In this document: in pieces, positions 26,729-34,764 of the stretch
Layout: each line of letters begins with the position of its first letter
How positions within the stretch are numbered: the stretch's first letter is position 1
Assembly: GCF_001427875.1 (NCBI RefSeq)
Contig: NZ_LMHK01000005.1
Location: 62,001-126,000, forward strand
DNA length: 64,000 nucleotides
DNA from: Devosia sp. Root685
Lineage (GTDB): Bacteria; Pseudomonadota; Alphaproteobacteria; Rhizobiales; Devosiaceae
Reading direction: 5' to 3'
Notes under the pieces: model-generated
What the model was told of the DNA's origin: nothing
Seen by the model: the letters and a program-made list of their open reading frames with translations, nothing else
Databases searched by the model: none
Program-made: the position numbers and the translations under genes

Positions 26729-27663
26729 GCCAAGAGCGCGTCATCGACGTGAAGGGGCTGACCAAGCGCTTTGGCGACAAGATGGTGGTCGATCATTTCG
26801 ATATCGCCGTGCCCAGGGGCGCGATTTACGGGTTTCTGGGACCCAATGGCTCGGGCAAGACGACGACCATTCGCATGCTCTGCGGCCTCTTGTTGCCCGA
26901 TGAGGGCGAGGGGCAATGCCTTGGTTTCGACGTGCGGCGCGAGGCGGGGAAGATCAAGGCCGAAGTGGGCTATATGACCCAGAAATTCAGCCTTTATGAG
27001 GACCTGACCATTCGCGAAAATCTCGATTTCGTGGCGCGGATGTATGGGGTGAAGGACCGGAAGAGCCGCGTCGATGGGGCGCTGGCGGATCTCGGGCTGG
27101 CCGATAGGGCAGGGCAATTGGCGGGGACACTCTCGGGTGGCTGGAAGCAGCGGCTGGCGCTGGCGGCGTGTCTGATCCACGACCCCAAACTCCTGCTGCT
27201 CGACGAGCCGACGGCCGGCGTCGACCCCAAGGCGCGGCGCGATTTTTGGGATGAGATCAGGCGGCTTTCCAAGGCCGGCGTCACCGTGCTGGTCTCGACC
27301 CATTACATGGACGAAGCCATTCAGTGCGATTTCATCACCTATATCGCCTATGGCAAAAAACTGATCGACGGGCGGGCGACGGAGATCCCCACCATGGTGG
27401 GGCTGACCACCTGGCGGGCCGAAGGGCCGGAGCTGGTGGCGCTCGAAGATGCGCTGAAGGGTGAGCCGGGCGTCGAGCAGGCGGCGCGCTTCGGCTCGGC
27501 GCTGCATGTGTCGGGCACGGACGCAGCGGCTTTGGCGGCCACCGTGGCAAAATGCCGCGCGGACGGAAAACAACGCTGGAGCGAGGTGCCGGCGGGGCTT
27601 GAGGAGGCGTTTATCTATCTCATGGCGGGGGCGCGGGATAATTTTTCGCGCGACGCGGCATGA
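26725..27663 (+). CDS. ABC exporter ATP-binding protein
   Basis: A 312-residue ATPase with Walker A GPNGSGKTTT, signature LSGGWKQRLALAACL, Walker B LLLLDEPTAGVDP and switch His in STHYMDEA, followed by a DrrA-like C-terminal extension. It is a single NBD, unlike the double YbhF. It overlaps the adaptor and permease genes by four bases each, so the three are made together. It powers the ABC-2 permease that follows. Confidence 0.93.
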   Translation: MSQERVIDVKGLTKRFGDKMVVDHFDIAVPRGAIYGFLGPNGSGKTTTIRMLCGLLLPDEGEGQCLGFDVRREAGKIKAEVGYMTQKFSLYEDLTIRENLDFVARMYGVKDRKSRVDGALADLGLADRAGQLAGTLSGGWKQRLALAACLIHDPKLLLLDEPTAGVDPKARRDFWDEIRRLSKAGVTVLVSTHYMDEAIQCDFITYIAYGKKLIDGRATEIPTMVGLTTWRAEGPELVALEDALKGEPGVEQAARFGSALHVSGTDAAALAATVAKCRADGKQRWSEVPAGLEEAFIYLMAGARDNFSRDAA

Positions 27664-28796
27664 ACCTGCGATTTTCACTCAGCCGCTTCGTCGCCGTGCT
27701 CTGGAAAGAATTCATCCAGATGCGGCGCGACCGCGTCACCTTTGGCATGATGATCGGCCTGCCCATCATTCAGCTGATGCTGTTCGGTTTCGCCATCAAT
27801 GCTGATCCCAGGCACCTGCCGACGCTGGTGGAGGTCAACGATGACGGACCGCTGACCCGGGCGCTGCTGGCGGGCATGGATACCTCGGGCTATTTCGATT
27901 TCATCGGCGAGGTGCGCGGCCCTGATGCGGGCGAAGAGGCGCTACGGCGCGGCGAAGCCAATTTCGTCGTGGTCATCCCCGCCGATTTCGAGCGCGACGT
28001 TGTGCGCGGGTTGCGGCCCAATCTCCTCATCGCTGCCGACGCGTCCGACCCCTCGGCCGTGAGCGGCGCTGCGGCGGCCATGAGCGGCATTGTCAATGGC
28101 GCCATCGCCCAGACGCTCACCGGCCCGCTTTCGCCCGCCGCGGGCGCGCCGCTGCCTTTTGAGGTGATCGTCCACCGGCAATATAATCCCGAAGGAAAAA
28201 CCTCGACCAATATCGTGCCGGGGCTCTTGGCCATCATCCTCTCCATGACCATGGTGATGATCACCGCCGTCGCTATCGTCAAGGAGCGCGAGCGCGGCAC
28301 GATGGAAATGCTGATTTCCATGCCGGTGACCCCGCTCGAAGTCATGGCGGGCAAAATCCTGCCCTATGTCCTTGTTGGCTACGTGCAGACCGCAGTGTTT
28401 CTCCTCGCCGCCTTTGTTCTCTTCCGCGTGCCCTTTACCGGCACGTTCACCGCCTTCTTCTTCGGCTTCAATCTTTTCGTCCTGGGCAATCTGGCGCTGG
28501 GGTTTCTCATTTCCACGGTGGCGAAAAACCAGATGCAGGCCATGCAGCTGAGCTTTTTCACCATCCTGCCCTCGATCCTGCTTTCGGGCTTCATGTTCCC
28601 CTTTGCCGGTATGCCCCAATGGGCGCAGGCCATCGGCACCGGCGTGCCGGCGACCCACTTCATCCGGCTGATTCGCAAGGTGATGCTCAAGGGCGCGGGA
28701 ACGTTCGACGTCACCGCGGAACTGGCCGCGCTCGGGGTGATCGTGCTGGTGATCACCGTGGCGGCGATGCTGCGTTATCGGCAGACGCTGGATTGA
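27660..28796 (+). CDS. ABC-2 type exporter permease (YbhS/YbhR-like)
   Basis: A 378-residue membrane protein with one N-terminal helix (MIGLPIIQLMLFGFAINADP), a large external loop to about residue 175, then five helices with the ABC-2 motif VKERERGTMEMLISMPVTPLE. Half-transporter length, so it probably works as a homodimer. It is last in the TetR-HlyD-NBD-permease operon, which likely exports drugs or other xenobiotics; a strong terminator follows. Confidence 0.92.
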   Translation: MNLRFSLSRFVAVLWKEFIQMRRDRVTFGMMIGLPIIQLMLFGFAINADPRHLPTLVEVNDDGPLTRALLAGMDTSGYFDFIGEVRGPDAGEEALRRGEANFVVVIPADFERDVVRGLRPNLLIAADASDPSAVSGAAAAMSGIVNGAIAQTLTGPLSPAAGAPLPFEVIVHRQYNPEGKTSTNIVPGLLAIILSMTMVMITAVAIVKERERGTMEMLISMPVTPLEVMAGKILPYVLVGYVQTAVFLLAAFVLFRVPFTGTFTAFFFGFNLFVLGNLALGFLISTVAKNQMQAMQLSFFTILPSILLSGFMFPFAGMPQWAQAIGTGVPATHFIRLIRKVMLKGAGTFDVTAELAALGVIVLVITVAAMLRYRQTLD

Positions 28797-28800
28797 ACCA

Positions 28801-28828
28801 AAAGGCCCGGCGCAAGCGCCGGGCCTTT
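28801..28828 (+). terminator. Terminator of the efflux operon
   Basis: A perfect 12-bp stem AAAGGCCCGGCG-CAAG-CGCCGGGCCTTT, starting four bases after the permease stop and followed by a T-rich stretch. Confidence 0.9.
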
Positions 28829-28884
28829 CTATATTTTCGTCGTCGCCCGCCATTCGAGCGTAGCTCTCATGGCCTAGCGCGCTA

Positions 28885-28919
28885 AAATCGCTCCACTGGA
28901 GCGATTTCGCCCTTCGGGC
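28885..28919 (-). repeat. Two-hairpin 3' element after murA (copy B)
   Basis: AAATCGCTCC-ACT-GGAGCGATTT (28885-28907), then GCCC-TTC-GGGC (28909-28919), seven bases from the murA stop. Same layout as the element after infA (21581-21623). The outer bases of the first stem differ, but on both arms, so pairing is kept. Confidence 0.7.
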
Positions 28920-28925
28920 CGCGCC

Positions 28926-30218
28926 CTAGCCTGCCAGCCGTTCAATCTCCGCGCCGCAGCGCGACAGCTTGTCTTCGAGCCGCTCAAAGCCGCGGTCGAG
29001 GTGATAGATGCGATTGACCACCGTCTCGCCCTTGGCCGCGAGCCCGGCGATGACCAGCGACACGGAGGCGCGAAGATCCGTCGCCATCACCTGCGCACCC
29101 CTCAGTTGGGATTTGCCGTGAATGGTCGCCACCTGCCCATCGACGGCGATATCGGCGCCGAAGCGGGCCAGTTCGGCCACGTGCATGTAGCGGTTTTCGA
29201 AAATGGTTTCGCGCACATGGCTAACCCCTTGGCTCATGGTCATCAGCGCCATGAACTGGGCCTGCAAATCGGTTGGGAAGCCGGGGAACGGATGGGTTTC
29301 GATATCGACCGGTTGAATGCCATTGCCATTGCGCTTGACGCGCACGCCATCGGCTTCGACCGTGAGATCGACACCGGTACGGGCCAGGATATCGAGCGCC
29401 GATTGCAGATGCTCGGGCCGCGCACCGCGCAGCAAAACGTCGCCACCGGTCATGGCCGCAGCCATGGCAAAAGTGCCGGTTTCGATGCGATCGGGAATGA
29501 CGTCCACCGTGGCGCCATGCAGCTTTTCGACGCCTTCAATGGTCAGCGTGCGCGTGCCGATGCCCGAAATTTTTGCACCCATGGCAACGAGGCATTCGGC
29601 GACATTGGTGATCTCGGGCTCCTGCGCCGCGTTCTCGATCACCGTCGTGCCCTTGGCGAGGGTCGCGGCCATCAAGAGCGTATGGGTCGCGCCCACCGAC
29701 ACTTTCGGGAACACGATGCGATTGCCGACAAGGCCACCCTTGGGGGCGCGGGCAACCACATAGCCTTCGTCGATGTCGATTTCGGCACCGAGTTCCTTCA
29801 ACCCAAAGAGGAAGAGATCGACCGGCCGCGTGCCGATGGCGCAGCCACCGGGAAGCGAGACGCGCGCCTCGTGGCAACGGGCGAGCAGCGGCCCGATGAC
29901 CCAGAAACTGGCGCGCATTTTCGAGACGAGATCATAGGGCGCGGTGGTGTCGACGATATCGGCGGCATGAAAGGTCATGCGCTGGCCGACGCCATCGGCT
30001 TCGCCGCGACGGCGGCCATGCACGGCGATATCGACGCCGTGATTTTCGAGAATGCGTTCGAGCTGTTTTACGTCGGCAAGCCGGGGGACATTGCTGAGCA
30101 CCAAGGGCTCATCGGTGAGCAGTGAAGCGATCATCAGGGGCAGGGCGGCATTTTTTGCGCCCGAAATGATGATGTCCCCATTGAGCGGATTGCCGCCGAC
30201 CAAACGAATACGATCCAT
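28926..30218 (-). CDS. murA: UDP-N-acetylglucosamine 1-carboxyvinyltransferase
   Basis: A 430-residue enzyme of the first committed step of peptidoglycan synthesis, transferring enolpyruvate from PEP to UDP-GlcNAc. It has the N-terminal [20 protein letters not shown], the active loop [15 protein letters not shown] with Cys126 (the fosfomycin-sensitive form), and the C-terminal [17 protein letters not shown]. The length is standard. In related genomes it adjoins DUF2948/hisD; here the efflux operon separates them. Confidence 0.96.
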   Translation of the reverse strand: MDRIRLVGGNPLNGDIIISGAKNAALPLMIASLLTDEPLVLSNVPRLADVKQLERILENHGVDIAVHGRRRGEADGVGQRMTFHAADIVDTTAPYDLVSKMRASFWVIGPLLARCHEARVSLPGGCAIGTRPVDLFLFGLKELGAEIDIDEGYVVARAPKGGLVGNRIVFPKVSVGATHTLLMAATLAKGTTVIENAAQEPEITNVAECLVAMGAKISGIGTRTLTIEGVEKLHGATVDVIPDRIETGTFAMAAAMTGGDVLLRGARPEHLQSALDILARTGVDLTVEADGVRVKRNGNGIQPVDIETHPFPGFPTDLQAQFMALMTMSQGVSHVRETIFENRYMHVAELARFGADIAVDGQVATIHGKSQLRGAQVMATDLRASVSLVIAGLAAKGETVVNRIYHLDRGFERLEDKLSRCGAEIERLAG

Positions 30219-30354
30219 GAAATGGTTCCTCTGAACCGGCCCATATCGGGCCTTCTACCTGTGGGGGAGGTAGGCGAGGTCTTCGTTGCCACGTAAGCCA
30301 GACCAGCCGCGCTCTATGCGAATATGTGACGTTCCTAGTTCGCCCGAAAATGAT

Positions 30355-30504
30355 TTACGGTTTCTTGACCGCGATCGTTTCGGGTGCCGGAGCATCATCC
30401 CGGGCAGCGCGCGCCCTGGCCTGATCCTTTCGACGCTTGAGGTTCTCGCGAAGCTTTGCGGCCAATCTTTGCTCGCGGGCACTAGCTTCGTTCGACTTAC
30501 TCAT
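30355..30504 (-). CDS. Small basic conserved protein (49 aa)
   Basis: A short, very basic protein (MSKSNEASAREQRLAAKLRE, then NLKRRKDQARARAARDD) predicted to be helical. It resembles the tiny Lys/Arg-rich proteins found near murA in Hyphomicrobiales, of unknown role. AGGAAGG lies just before the ATG; longer in-frame starts up to 30684 run into the tRNA-Thr gene and were rejected. It sits upstream of murA on the same strand, 136 bases away. Confidence 0.65.
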   Translation of the reverse strand: MSKSNEASAREQRLAAKLRENLKRRKDQARARAARDDAPAPETIAVKKP

Positions 30505-30627
30505 CGCCTTCCTGGCTATCGGTGATTCACAGGGAGCGTTAATAGGCGTTTTTTGCGCTTGCGTCGAGTAAATCCCTATGGCACACAGCGCCCGTCGCCG
30601 AGAGGGATCACCCCGGCGCCTTTCGAT

Positions 30628-30702
<75 letters not shown>

Positions 30703-31117
30703 GTTTTCCCAGCAAATATCGCCTGAAGCTCCAAATACTTAGTGTCTTCCGTGGGTTCCGCTAAGAGCGGAGCTACAAAGCGTGTCGCGATTCACGGCGC
30801 GGAAAAGGGGGGGATGGCCGGGCCGTGATCACTGCGCAGAAATGGCAGCATCGCGGTACGTGGTCTGAAGCTTTATCAAGTCCGCTTATATCCTTGCCAT
30901 GTTGCCTGGCTGAAGGCGCGGCCCGATCGCTGACTTCATAGAGGTAATTGTCATGTCTGAGTTGCGTGACAGTGCATAGCGGATCGGTGACTCCCTGCCA
31001 ATTTGGGCTTCGTTGCCTTAAGGCGGTTGGTGCCTAAAATTGCCGCAACTGCTCTTATTTTCGACAAATGGCATCGCATCCGCGCTGTTTTACGGCTGAA
31101 ACACCGTAATCGGGCAA
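30703..31117. other. Gene-free spacer between tRNA-Thr and the guanidine regulon
   Basis: 415 bases with no convincing gene. A minus-strand open frame (30951-31229) runs through the sigma-54 promoter and riboswitch and has no similarity I recognise. The spacer is the natural place for sigma-54 activator (NtrC-type) binding sites, but I could not find a clear consensus site by eye. Confidence 0.5.
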
Positions 31118-31134
31118 TGGCACGGCACTTGCTT
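31118..31134 (+). promoter_or_regulatory. Sigma-54 promoter of guanidine operon 1
   Basis: TGGCACG-GCAC-TTGCTT: the -24 GG and -12 GC elements with exact consensus spacing. Transcription would begin near 31144, immediately before the riboswitch. Matching elements precede the other two riboswitches. Confidence 0.85.
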
Positions 31135-31149
31135 ATATAGTTGCAGAGT

Positions 31150-31263
31150 TTGGTGGCTAGGGTTCCGGCGCATAGGCGTGGCAGGTCCGAGAGCTGCCAC
31201 TGGTCGGGGAGACATCCCACCAGATGCACGGCGGGACAAAAGCCCGGGAGACCTCGTTGGCCA
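31150..31263 (+). promoter_or_regulatory. Guanidine-I (ykkC-class) riboswitch 1
   Basis: It has the ykkC class core in order: CTAGGGTTCCG (31157-31167), GGTCCGAGAG (31194-31203 region), and GCACGGCGGGACAAAAGCCC followed by GGGAGACCT. P1 is TGGCTA (31154-31159) with TGGCCA (31258-31263). The downstream genes for guanidine breakdown point to the guanidine-I subtype, not ppGpp or PRPP sensors. After P1, hairpins GCCAA-GGGA-TTGGC (31260-31273), GGGATTGGCGAG/CTCGTTGATCCC (31265-31296) and CCCTC-AAGTAAA-GAGGG (31294-31310) compete; the last covers the Shine-Dalgarno. Confidence 0.95.
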
Positions 31264-31316
31264 AGGGATTGGCGAGCGTCGAGTCTCGTTGATCCCTCAA
31301 GTAAAGAGGGAATGGC

Positions 31317-31376
31317 ATGGTGCCCAAAGCTCCAACAGTCATTGCATCGTCCGAGTGCGTCGGGGTGCCGTCATGA
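31317..31376 (+). CDS. Putative 19-codon leader peptide coupled to the lactonase-like gene
   Basis: ATG at 31317 with GAGGG seven bases upstream opens a 19-residue frame (MVPKAPTVIASSECVGVPS) whose TGA overlaps the ATG of the next gene (ATGA at 31373-31376). It is the only start placed at the right distance from the riboswitch-controlled Shine-Dalgarno, while the MBL gene itself has none. It probably serves to pass translation to that gene. No similarity recognised. Confidence 0.5.
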   Translation: MVPKAPTVIASSECVGVPS

Positions 31377-32152
31377 CGGCCATCAAGCGGATGTTCGTGC
31401 TGCTCTGCGGCTATGAAATCCTGCCGATGACGGTGTCCCTGCGCGGCGCCGATCCGCGTTTCATCGTCTCGGTGCCCATTTGCGCCTACCTCCTCGATAC
31501 GAGTGAAGGTTGGGTGTTGTTCGATGCTGGGCTCGACAGTTTTCACCTCACCGATCCCGATCAGGTCAGCAGGTATTTTTCACCAGGCGCGTGGTTTCCG
31601 CCGCCGGTGGTCAAGCCGGTCCACGAAATGGAAGCTCAGCTCAAGGCGATCGGTATCGGCTTTGAGGACATTTCGGTCCTTATTCTGTCCCATCTTCATG
31701 CCGACCATAGTGGTCATATCAAGCGCATGAGAGAGGCGCGGATCGTTATCCAGAAGGTGGAATACGACTACGCATTCTCTGACGAGCCGAAGATCGCCTA
31801 TTTCCCAGAGGACTATGATCTTCCTGGGCTGAACTGGCAGATCATTGATGGCGACACGCCGATTATGCCCGGCATCGAGGCGATCTTTACGCCCGGGCAT
31901 ACGCCGGGACACCAGTCTCTGGTTCTTGACCTGCCGGTGACCGGCAAGGTCATCCTGACCGCAGACGTTGGCGACTGGATCGAGAATTTCACGCGAGAAA
32001 TCCTGCCCGGTTCGGCCAGCGATGACGACGAGGCGATTGCCTCGATCCGCCGGATCAATGCGTTGCAGCGGGAAACCGGGGCGGAGATGTTTCTGACGCA
32101 CGATCCGGTGCTGGTGCAGAAGATCAAACTGGCGCCTGACTTCTATGAGTGA
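31373..32152 (+). CDS. MBL-fold hydrolase, N-acyl-homoserine-lactonase-like
   Basis: A 259-residue metallo-beta-lactamase-fold protein. The metal motif His-Leu-His-Ala-Asp-His (SHLHADHSGH) is intact, with a later TPGHTPGHQSL and an LTADVGDW Asp. The closest recognisable group is the AttM/AiiA-type lactonase family. Being first in a guanidine-riboswitch operon with a peptide-type importer, it more likely hydrolyses an imported guanidino compound or lactam/lactone than a quorum signal; that is inference. The start at 31373 is set by family alignment and the ATGA overlap. The 3' end overlaps the ABC gene by eight bases. Confidence 0.82.
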   Translation: MTAIKRMFVLLCGYEILPMTVSLRGADPRFIVSVPICAYLLDTSEGWVLFDAGLDSFHLTDPDQVSRYFSPGAWFPPPVVKPVHEMEAQLKAIGIGFEDISVLILSHLHADHSGHIKRMREARIVIQKVEYDYAFSDEPKIAYFPEDYDLPGLNWQIIDGDTPIMPGIEAIFTPGHTPGHQSLVLDLPVTGKVILTADVGDWIENFTREILPGSASDDDEAIASIRRINALQRETGAEMFLTHDPVLVQKIKLAPDFYE

Positions 32153-33911
32153 GCCCGTGCTGTCCATTCGCGGGCTCCATGTCCGCCTTAGCCGTGACGG
32201 GCGCGCCAATACCGTGCTCGATGGCGTCGATCTCGATCTGGCGCCCGGCGAAGTCGTGGCGCTGGTGGGCGAAAGTGGGTCGGGAAAATCCACCATTGGC
32301 CTTGCGCTGCAGGGCCTGCTTCCCGCCGAGAGCCAGCCCGAGATTTCCGGCAGCATTCGTCTCTCCAAACACGAAATCGTCGGGGCGAAAGCCGGCGAAT
32401 TGCGGCAGGTGCGGCGCGACCTCATTCGTTCGGTGCCGCAGGACCCGATGGGCGCGCTCAATCCGACCATGAGCATCGGCAGGCAGATGGCCGAAACGGG
32501 GCTGAGCCCGGCCGAGGTGCTTGATTGGTTGGGGAGGGTTGGATTGCCCGACCCGCGGCGCATCGCGGCCGACATGCCGCACAGGCTTTCCGGGGGGCAG
32601 CGCCAGCGCGTGCTGATTGCCATGAGCATGGCGGCAAAGCCGCGTGTGCTGGTGGCGGACGAGCCGACGACGGCGCTCGATGTGACGGTACAGGCGCAAA
32701 TCCTGACGCTGCTGACCGATCTGGCGCGGGAGCAGGGCACGGCGATCCTTTTTATCACCCATGACCTTGCCGTGGCGGCCGAGCTTTCCAATCGCGTCAT
32801 GGTGCTGTTTGGCGGACGGGTTGCCGAGCTGGGGGAAACGCGCGCGGTGGTCAAGGCGCCGGCGCATCCTTATGCGGCGGGTCTTCTCTCGGCGCGGTTT
32901 GATCTCAGTTCCGATCGTGGGCGGCAGTTGTCGACGCTTTCTACGGAGCGCGGTCGCACGCGGATCGAAGGACCGCATTGCAACTATGTGGCGCGCTGCC
33001 CGATCTCGACGCCCGAATGCAGCCAGCGCCGCCCCGACCTGGCGCTGCGCGAGGATGGCCGCCGCGCCGCCTGTTTCAATTCGGACAAGGTGCCTGATCT
33101 GCTCTCCAGCGCGCGGGCCGCGCCGGCATGGCCCGAGGCGATTGGCGGCAATGCCAATGCGCTTGAGCTTTTCCGCATCCACAAGAGCTTTGCGGGACGT
33201 CGTAAGGGGCTTTTTGGTGCCAAGGCGCGCACTAGGGTGCTTTCGGGCGTCGATCTGCGGATCGGGCTTGGCGAATGCGTGGCGCTGGTGGGCGAAAGCG
33301 GCTCGGGCAAGTCGACATTGCTGCGTATCGCCGCCGGCCTTGTCGAGCAGGACGAGGGCGATGTGTCCTGGTTTGGTGGCATTCCGCCCCAGGTGGTGTT
33401 TCAGGATGCCGTTGCGGCGCTGACGCCCTGGCTGACGGTCGGTGAGCAGATCGGGGATCGCCTGCGCCCGCTCAATGTGTCGAAGGCGGAACAGCAGAGG
33501 CGTGTCGCCGAGGCGCTGGAATTGGTCGGCATTGATCCGGCTTTGTCCGGCGCCTTGCCGGCCGAGCTTTCCGGCGGGCAGTGCCAGCGCGTTACGGTTG
33601 CGCGGGCGGTGGTTGTGCCGCCAAAACTGCTGCTCTGCGACGAGCCGATCAGCGCCATGGACGTGTCCCTTGCGGCGCAGACGCTTAATCTCTTGGGCAC
33701 GCTGCGGCGGCAGATGGGCATGGGCATGCTGTTTGTGACCCATGATCTCGCCGCCGCCCGGCTCATCGCCGATCGCATCGCCGTGCTCGAAAAGGGCCAG
33801 TTGGTGGAAATCGGCGAGCCTGACCAGATCATCTCGGACCCGCAGGCGCCCTATACCCGCACCCTCGTTAGCGCCGTGCCGCGTCTTGTGACAGAGGAGG
33901 CAAGCGCATGA
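32145..33911 (+). CDS. Peptide-type ABC importer ATPase, two NBDs fused
   Basis: 588 residues containing two complete DppD/DppF-type ATPase domains. NBD1 has GESGSGKSTIG, LSGGQRQRVLIAM, and a C-terminal oligopeptide-type zinc/Fe-S-like CNYVARCPISTPEC. NBD2 starts at about residue 345, with GESGSGKSTLLR, LSGGQCQRVTVARA and LLCDEPISAMD. It energises the two DppBC-like permeases that follow. It overlaps the MBL gene (8 bases) and the first permease (4 bases). NBD2 has GLFGAKARTRVL before its Walker A, as in OppF/DppF. The substrate is not readable. Confidence 0.93.
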   Translation: MSEPVLSIRGLHVRLSRDGRANTVLDGVDLDLAPGEVVALVGESGSGKSTIGLALQGLLPAESQPEISGSIRLSKHEIVGAKAGELRQVRRDLIRSVPQDPMGALNPTMSIGRQMAETGLSPAEVLDWLGRVGLPDPRRIAADMPHRLSGGQRQRVLIAMSMAAKPRVLVADEPTTALDVTVQAQILTLLTDLAREQGTAILFITHDLAVAAELSNRVMVLFGGRVAELGETRAVVKAPAHPYAAGLLSARFDLSSDRGRQLSTLSTERGRTRIEGPHCNYVARCPISTPECSQRRPDLALREDGRRAACFNSDKVPDLLSSARAAPAWPEAIGGNANALELFRIHKSFAGRRKGLFGAKARTRVLSGVDLRIGLGECVALVGESGSGKSTLLRIAAGLVEQDEGDVSWFGGIPPQVVFQDAVAALTPWLTVGEQIGDRLRPLNVSKAEQQRRVAEALELVGIDPALSGALPAELSGGQCQRVTVARAVVVPPKLLLCDEPISAMDVSLAAQTLNLLGTLRRQMGMGMLFVTHDLAAARLIADRIAVLEKGQLVEIGEPDQIISDPQAPYTRTLVSAVPRLVTEEASA

Positions 33912-34762
33912 GCGTGTCCATGCCAAGCATTGCAGCGCCGGCATCAGCAAAATTCTCCTGGCTCCGCCGCATGGGTTGGCTGGAGCGGATCGGCCTTGCC
34001 GGGGTGATCGCCATTACCCTCCTCGCTATTTTCGGGCCGCAGCTTGCCCCCTTTGATCCGATGCTGCGCGTCGCCGACGCCTATCTGCCGCCGGGACTGC
34101 CGCATCTTTTTGGCACGGACGAAATTGGCCGCGACCTCTTTTCGCGGGTCTTGCTCGGTATTCGTTATACATGGCTGCCTGGCCTCGCCGTCATCGGCAT
34201 AGCGCTGGTCATCGGGAGTGCCGTTGGCGTTTTCGCCGGCATGATGGGCGGCTGGGTCGATGCGCTGTTCCAGCGGATTGTGGAGCTGTTCCTGGTTCTG
34301 CCATCGACGCTGATTGCCATCTCGGTGGTAGCGGCGCTGGGGCCGGGGCTGCTCAATACCATGATCGCCATCACCATTTTCTGGTGGCCCTGGTATGCGC
34401 GGATGACGCGGGACGAAGTCAGGCGCATTCGCAGCCGGCCGCATGTCGAGGCGGCGCGGATTTCCGGGGTCAGCAAGACCCGGCTGATGCTGCGCTACCT
34501 GCTGCCGGGCACGGTGCCGGCGCTGCTGGTCGCTGCGACGCTCGATGTGGCCAATATCATCCTGACGCTCTCGCTGATGTCCTTTCTCGGGCTCGGCCTG
34601 CCGGCACCAGCGCCTGAACTGGGCGCCATGACGGCGCGCTCCATCGATAGCCTGACGGTTTATTGGTGGCTGCCCATTCTTCCCGCCGTTGTCATTTTCG
34701 TCATGTCGGTTTGCGCCAACCTTGCCGGCGACGGCGTGCGTTCGGCCCTCAGAGGAGCGTGA
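33908..34762 (+). CDS. Peptide-type ABC importer permease (DppC-like)
   Basis: A 284-residue inner-membrane protein with a N-terminal helix, HLFGTDEIGRDLFSRVLLGI (the DppC hallmark) and the EAA coupling motif EAARISGVSKTRLMLRYLLP. About six membrane segments. It overlaps the fused ATPase gene by four bases and is two bases from the partner permease. No binding protein gene is in this operon; the family 5 binding protein at 46028 is the likely partner. Confidence 0.9.
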   Translation: MSVSMPSIAAPASAKFSWLRRMGWLERIGLAGVIAITLLAIFGPQLAPFDPMLRVADAYLPPGLPHLFGTDEIGRDLFSRVLLGIRYTWLPGLAVIGIALVIGSAVGVFAGMMGGWVDALFQRIVELFLVLPSTLIAISVVAALGPGLLNTMIAITIFWWPWYARMTRDEVRRIRSRPHVEAARISGVSKTRLMLRYLLPGTVPALLVAATLDVANIILTLSLMSFLGLGLPAPAPELGAMTARSIDSLTVYWWLPILPAVVIFVMSVCANLAGDGVRSALRGA

Positions 34763-34764
34763 CC

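Noticed and set aside
30951-31229. Minus-strand frame across the first sigma-54 promoter and riboswitch
   Set aside because: It would make the riboswitch coding; no similarity, and RNA structure explains the conservation.
31312-31416. A 34-codon frame starting at the ATG one base after the GAGGG
   Set aside because: The start is too close to the Shine-Dalgarno to be used and the frame runs into the hydrolase gene; the ATG at 31317 fits better.
31373-32152. Quorum-quenching AHL lactonase
   Set aside because: The family label fits the fold, but the riboswitch and neighbours point to nitrogen metabolism; no luxI/luxR genes are nearby.
32124-33950. A 608-codon frame antisense to the fused ABC ATPase, and similar ones at 43986-45734 and 46037-47629
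   Set aside because: Shadows of clearly recognised genes; sequence is low-complexity Arg/His/Gly-rich.
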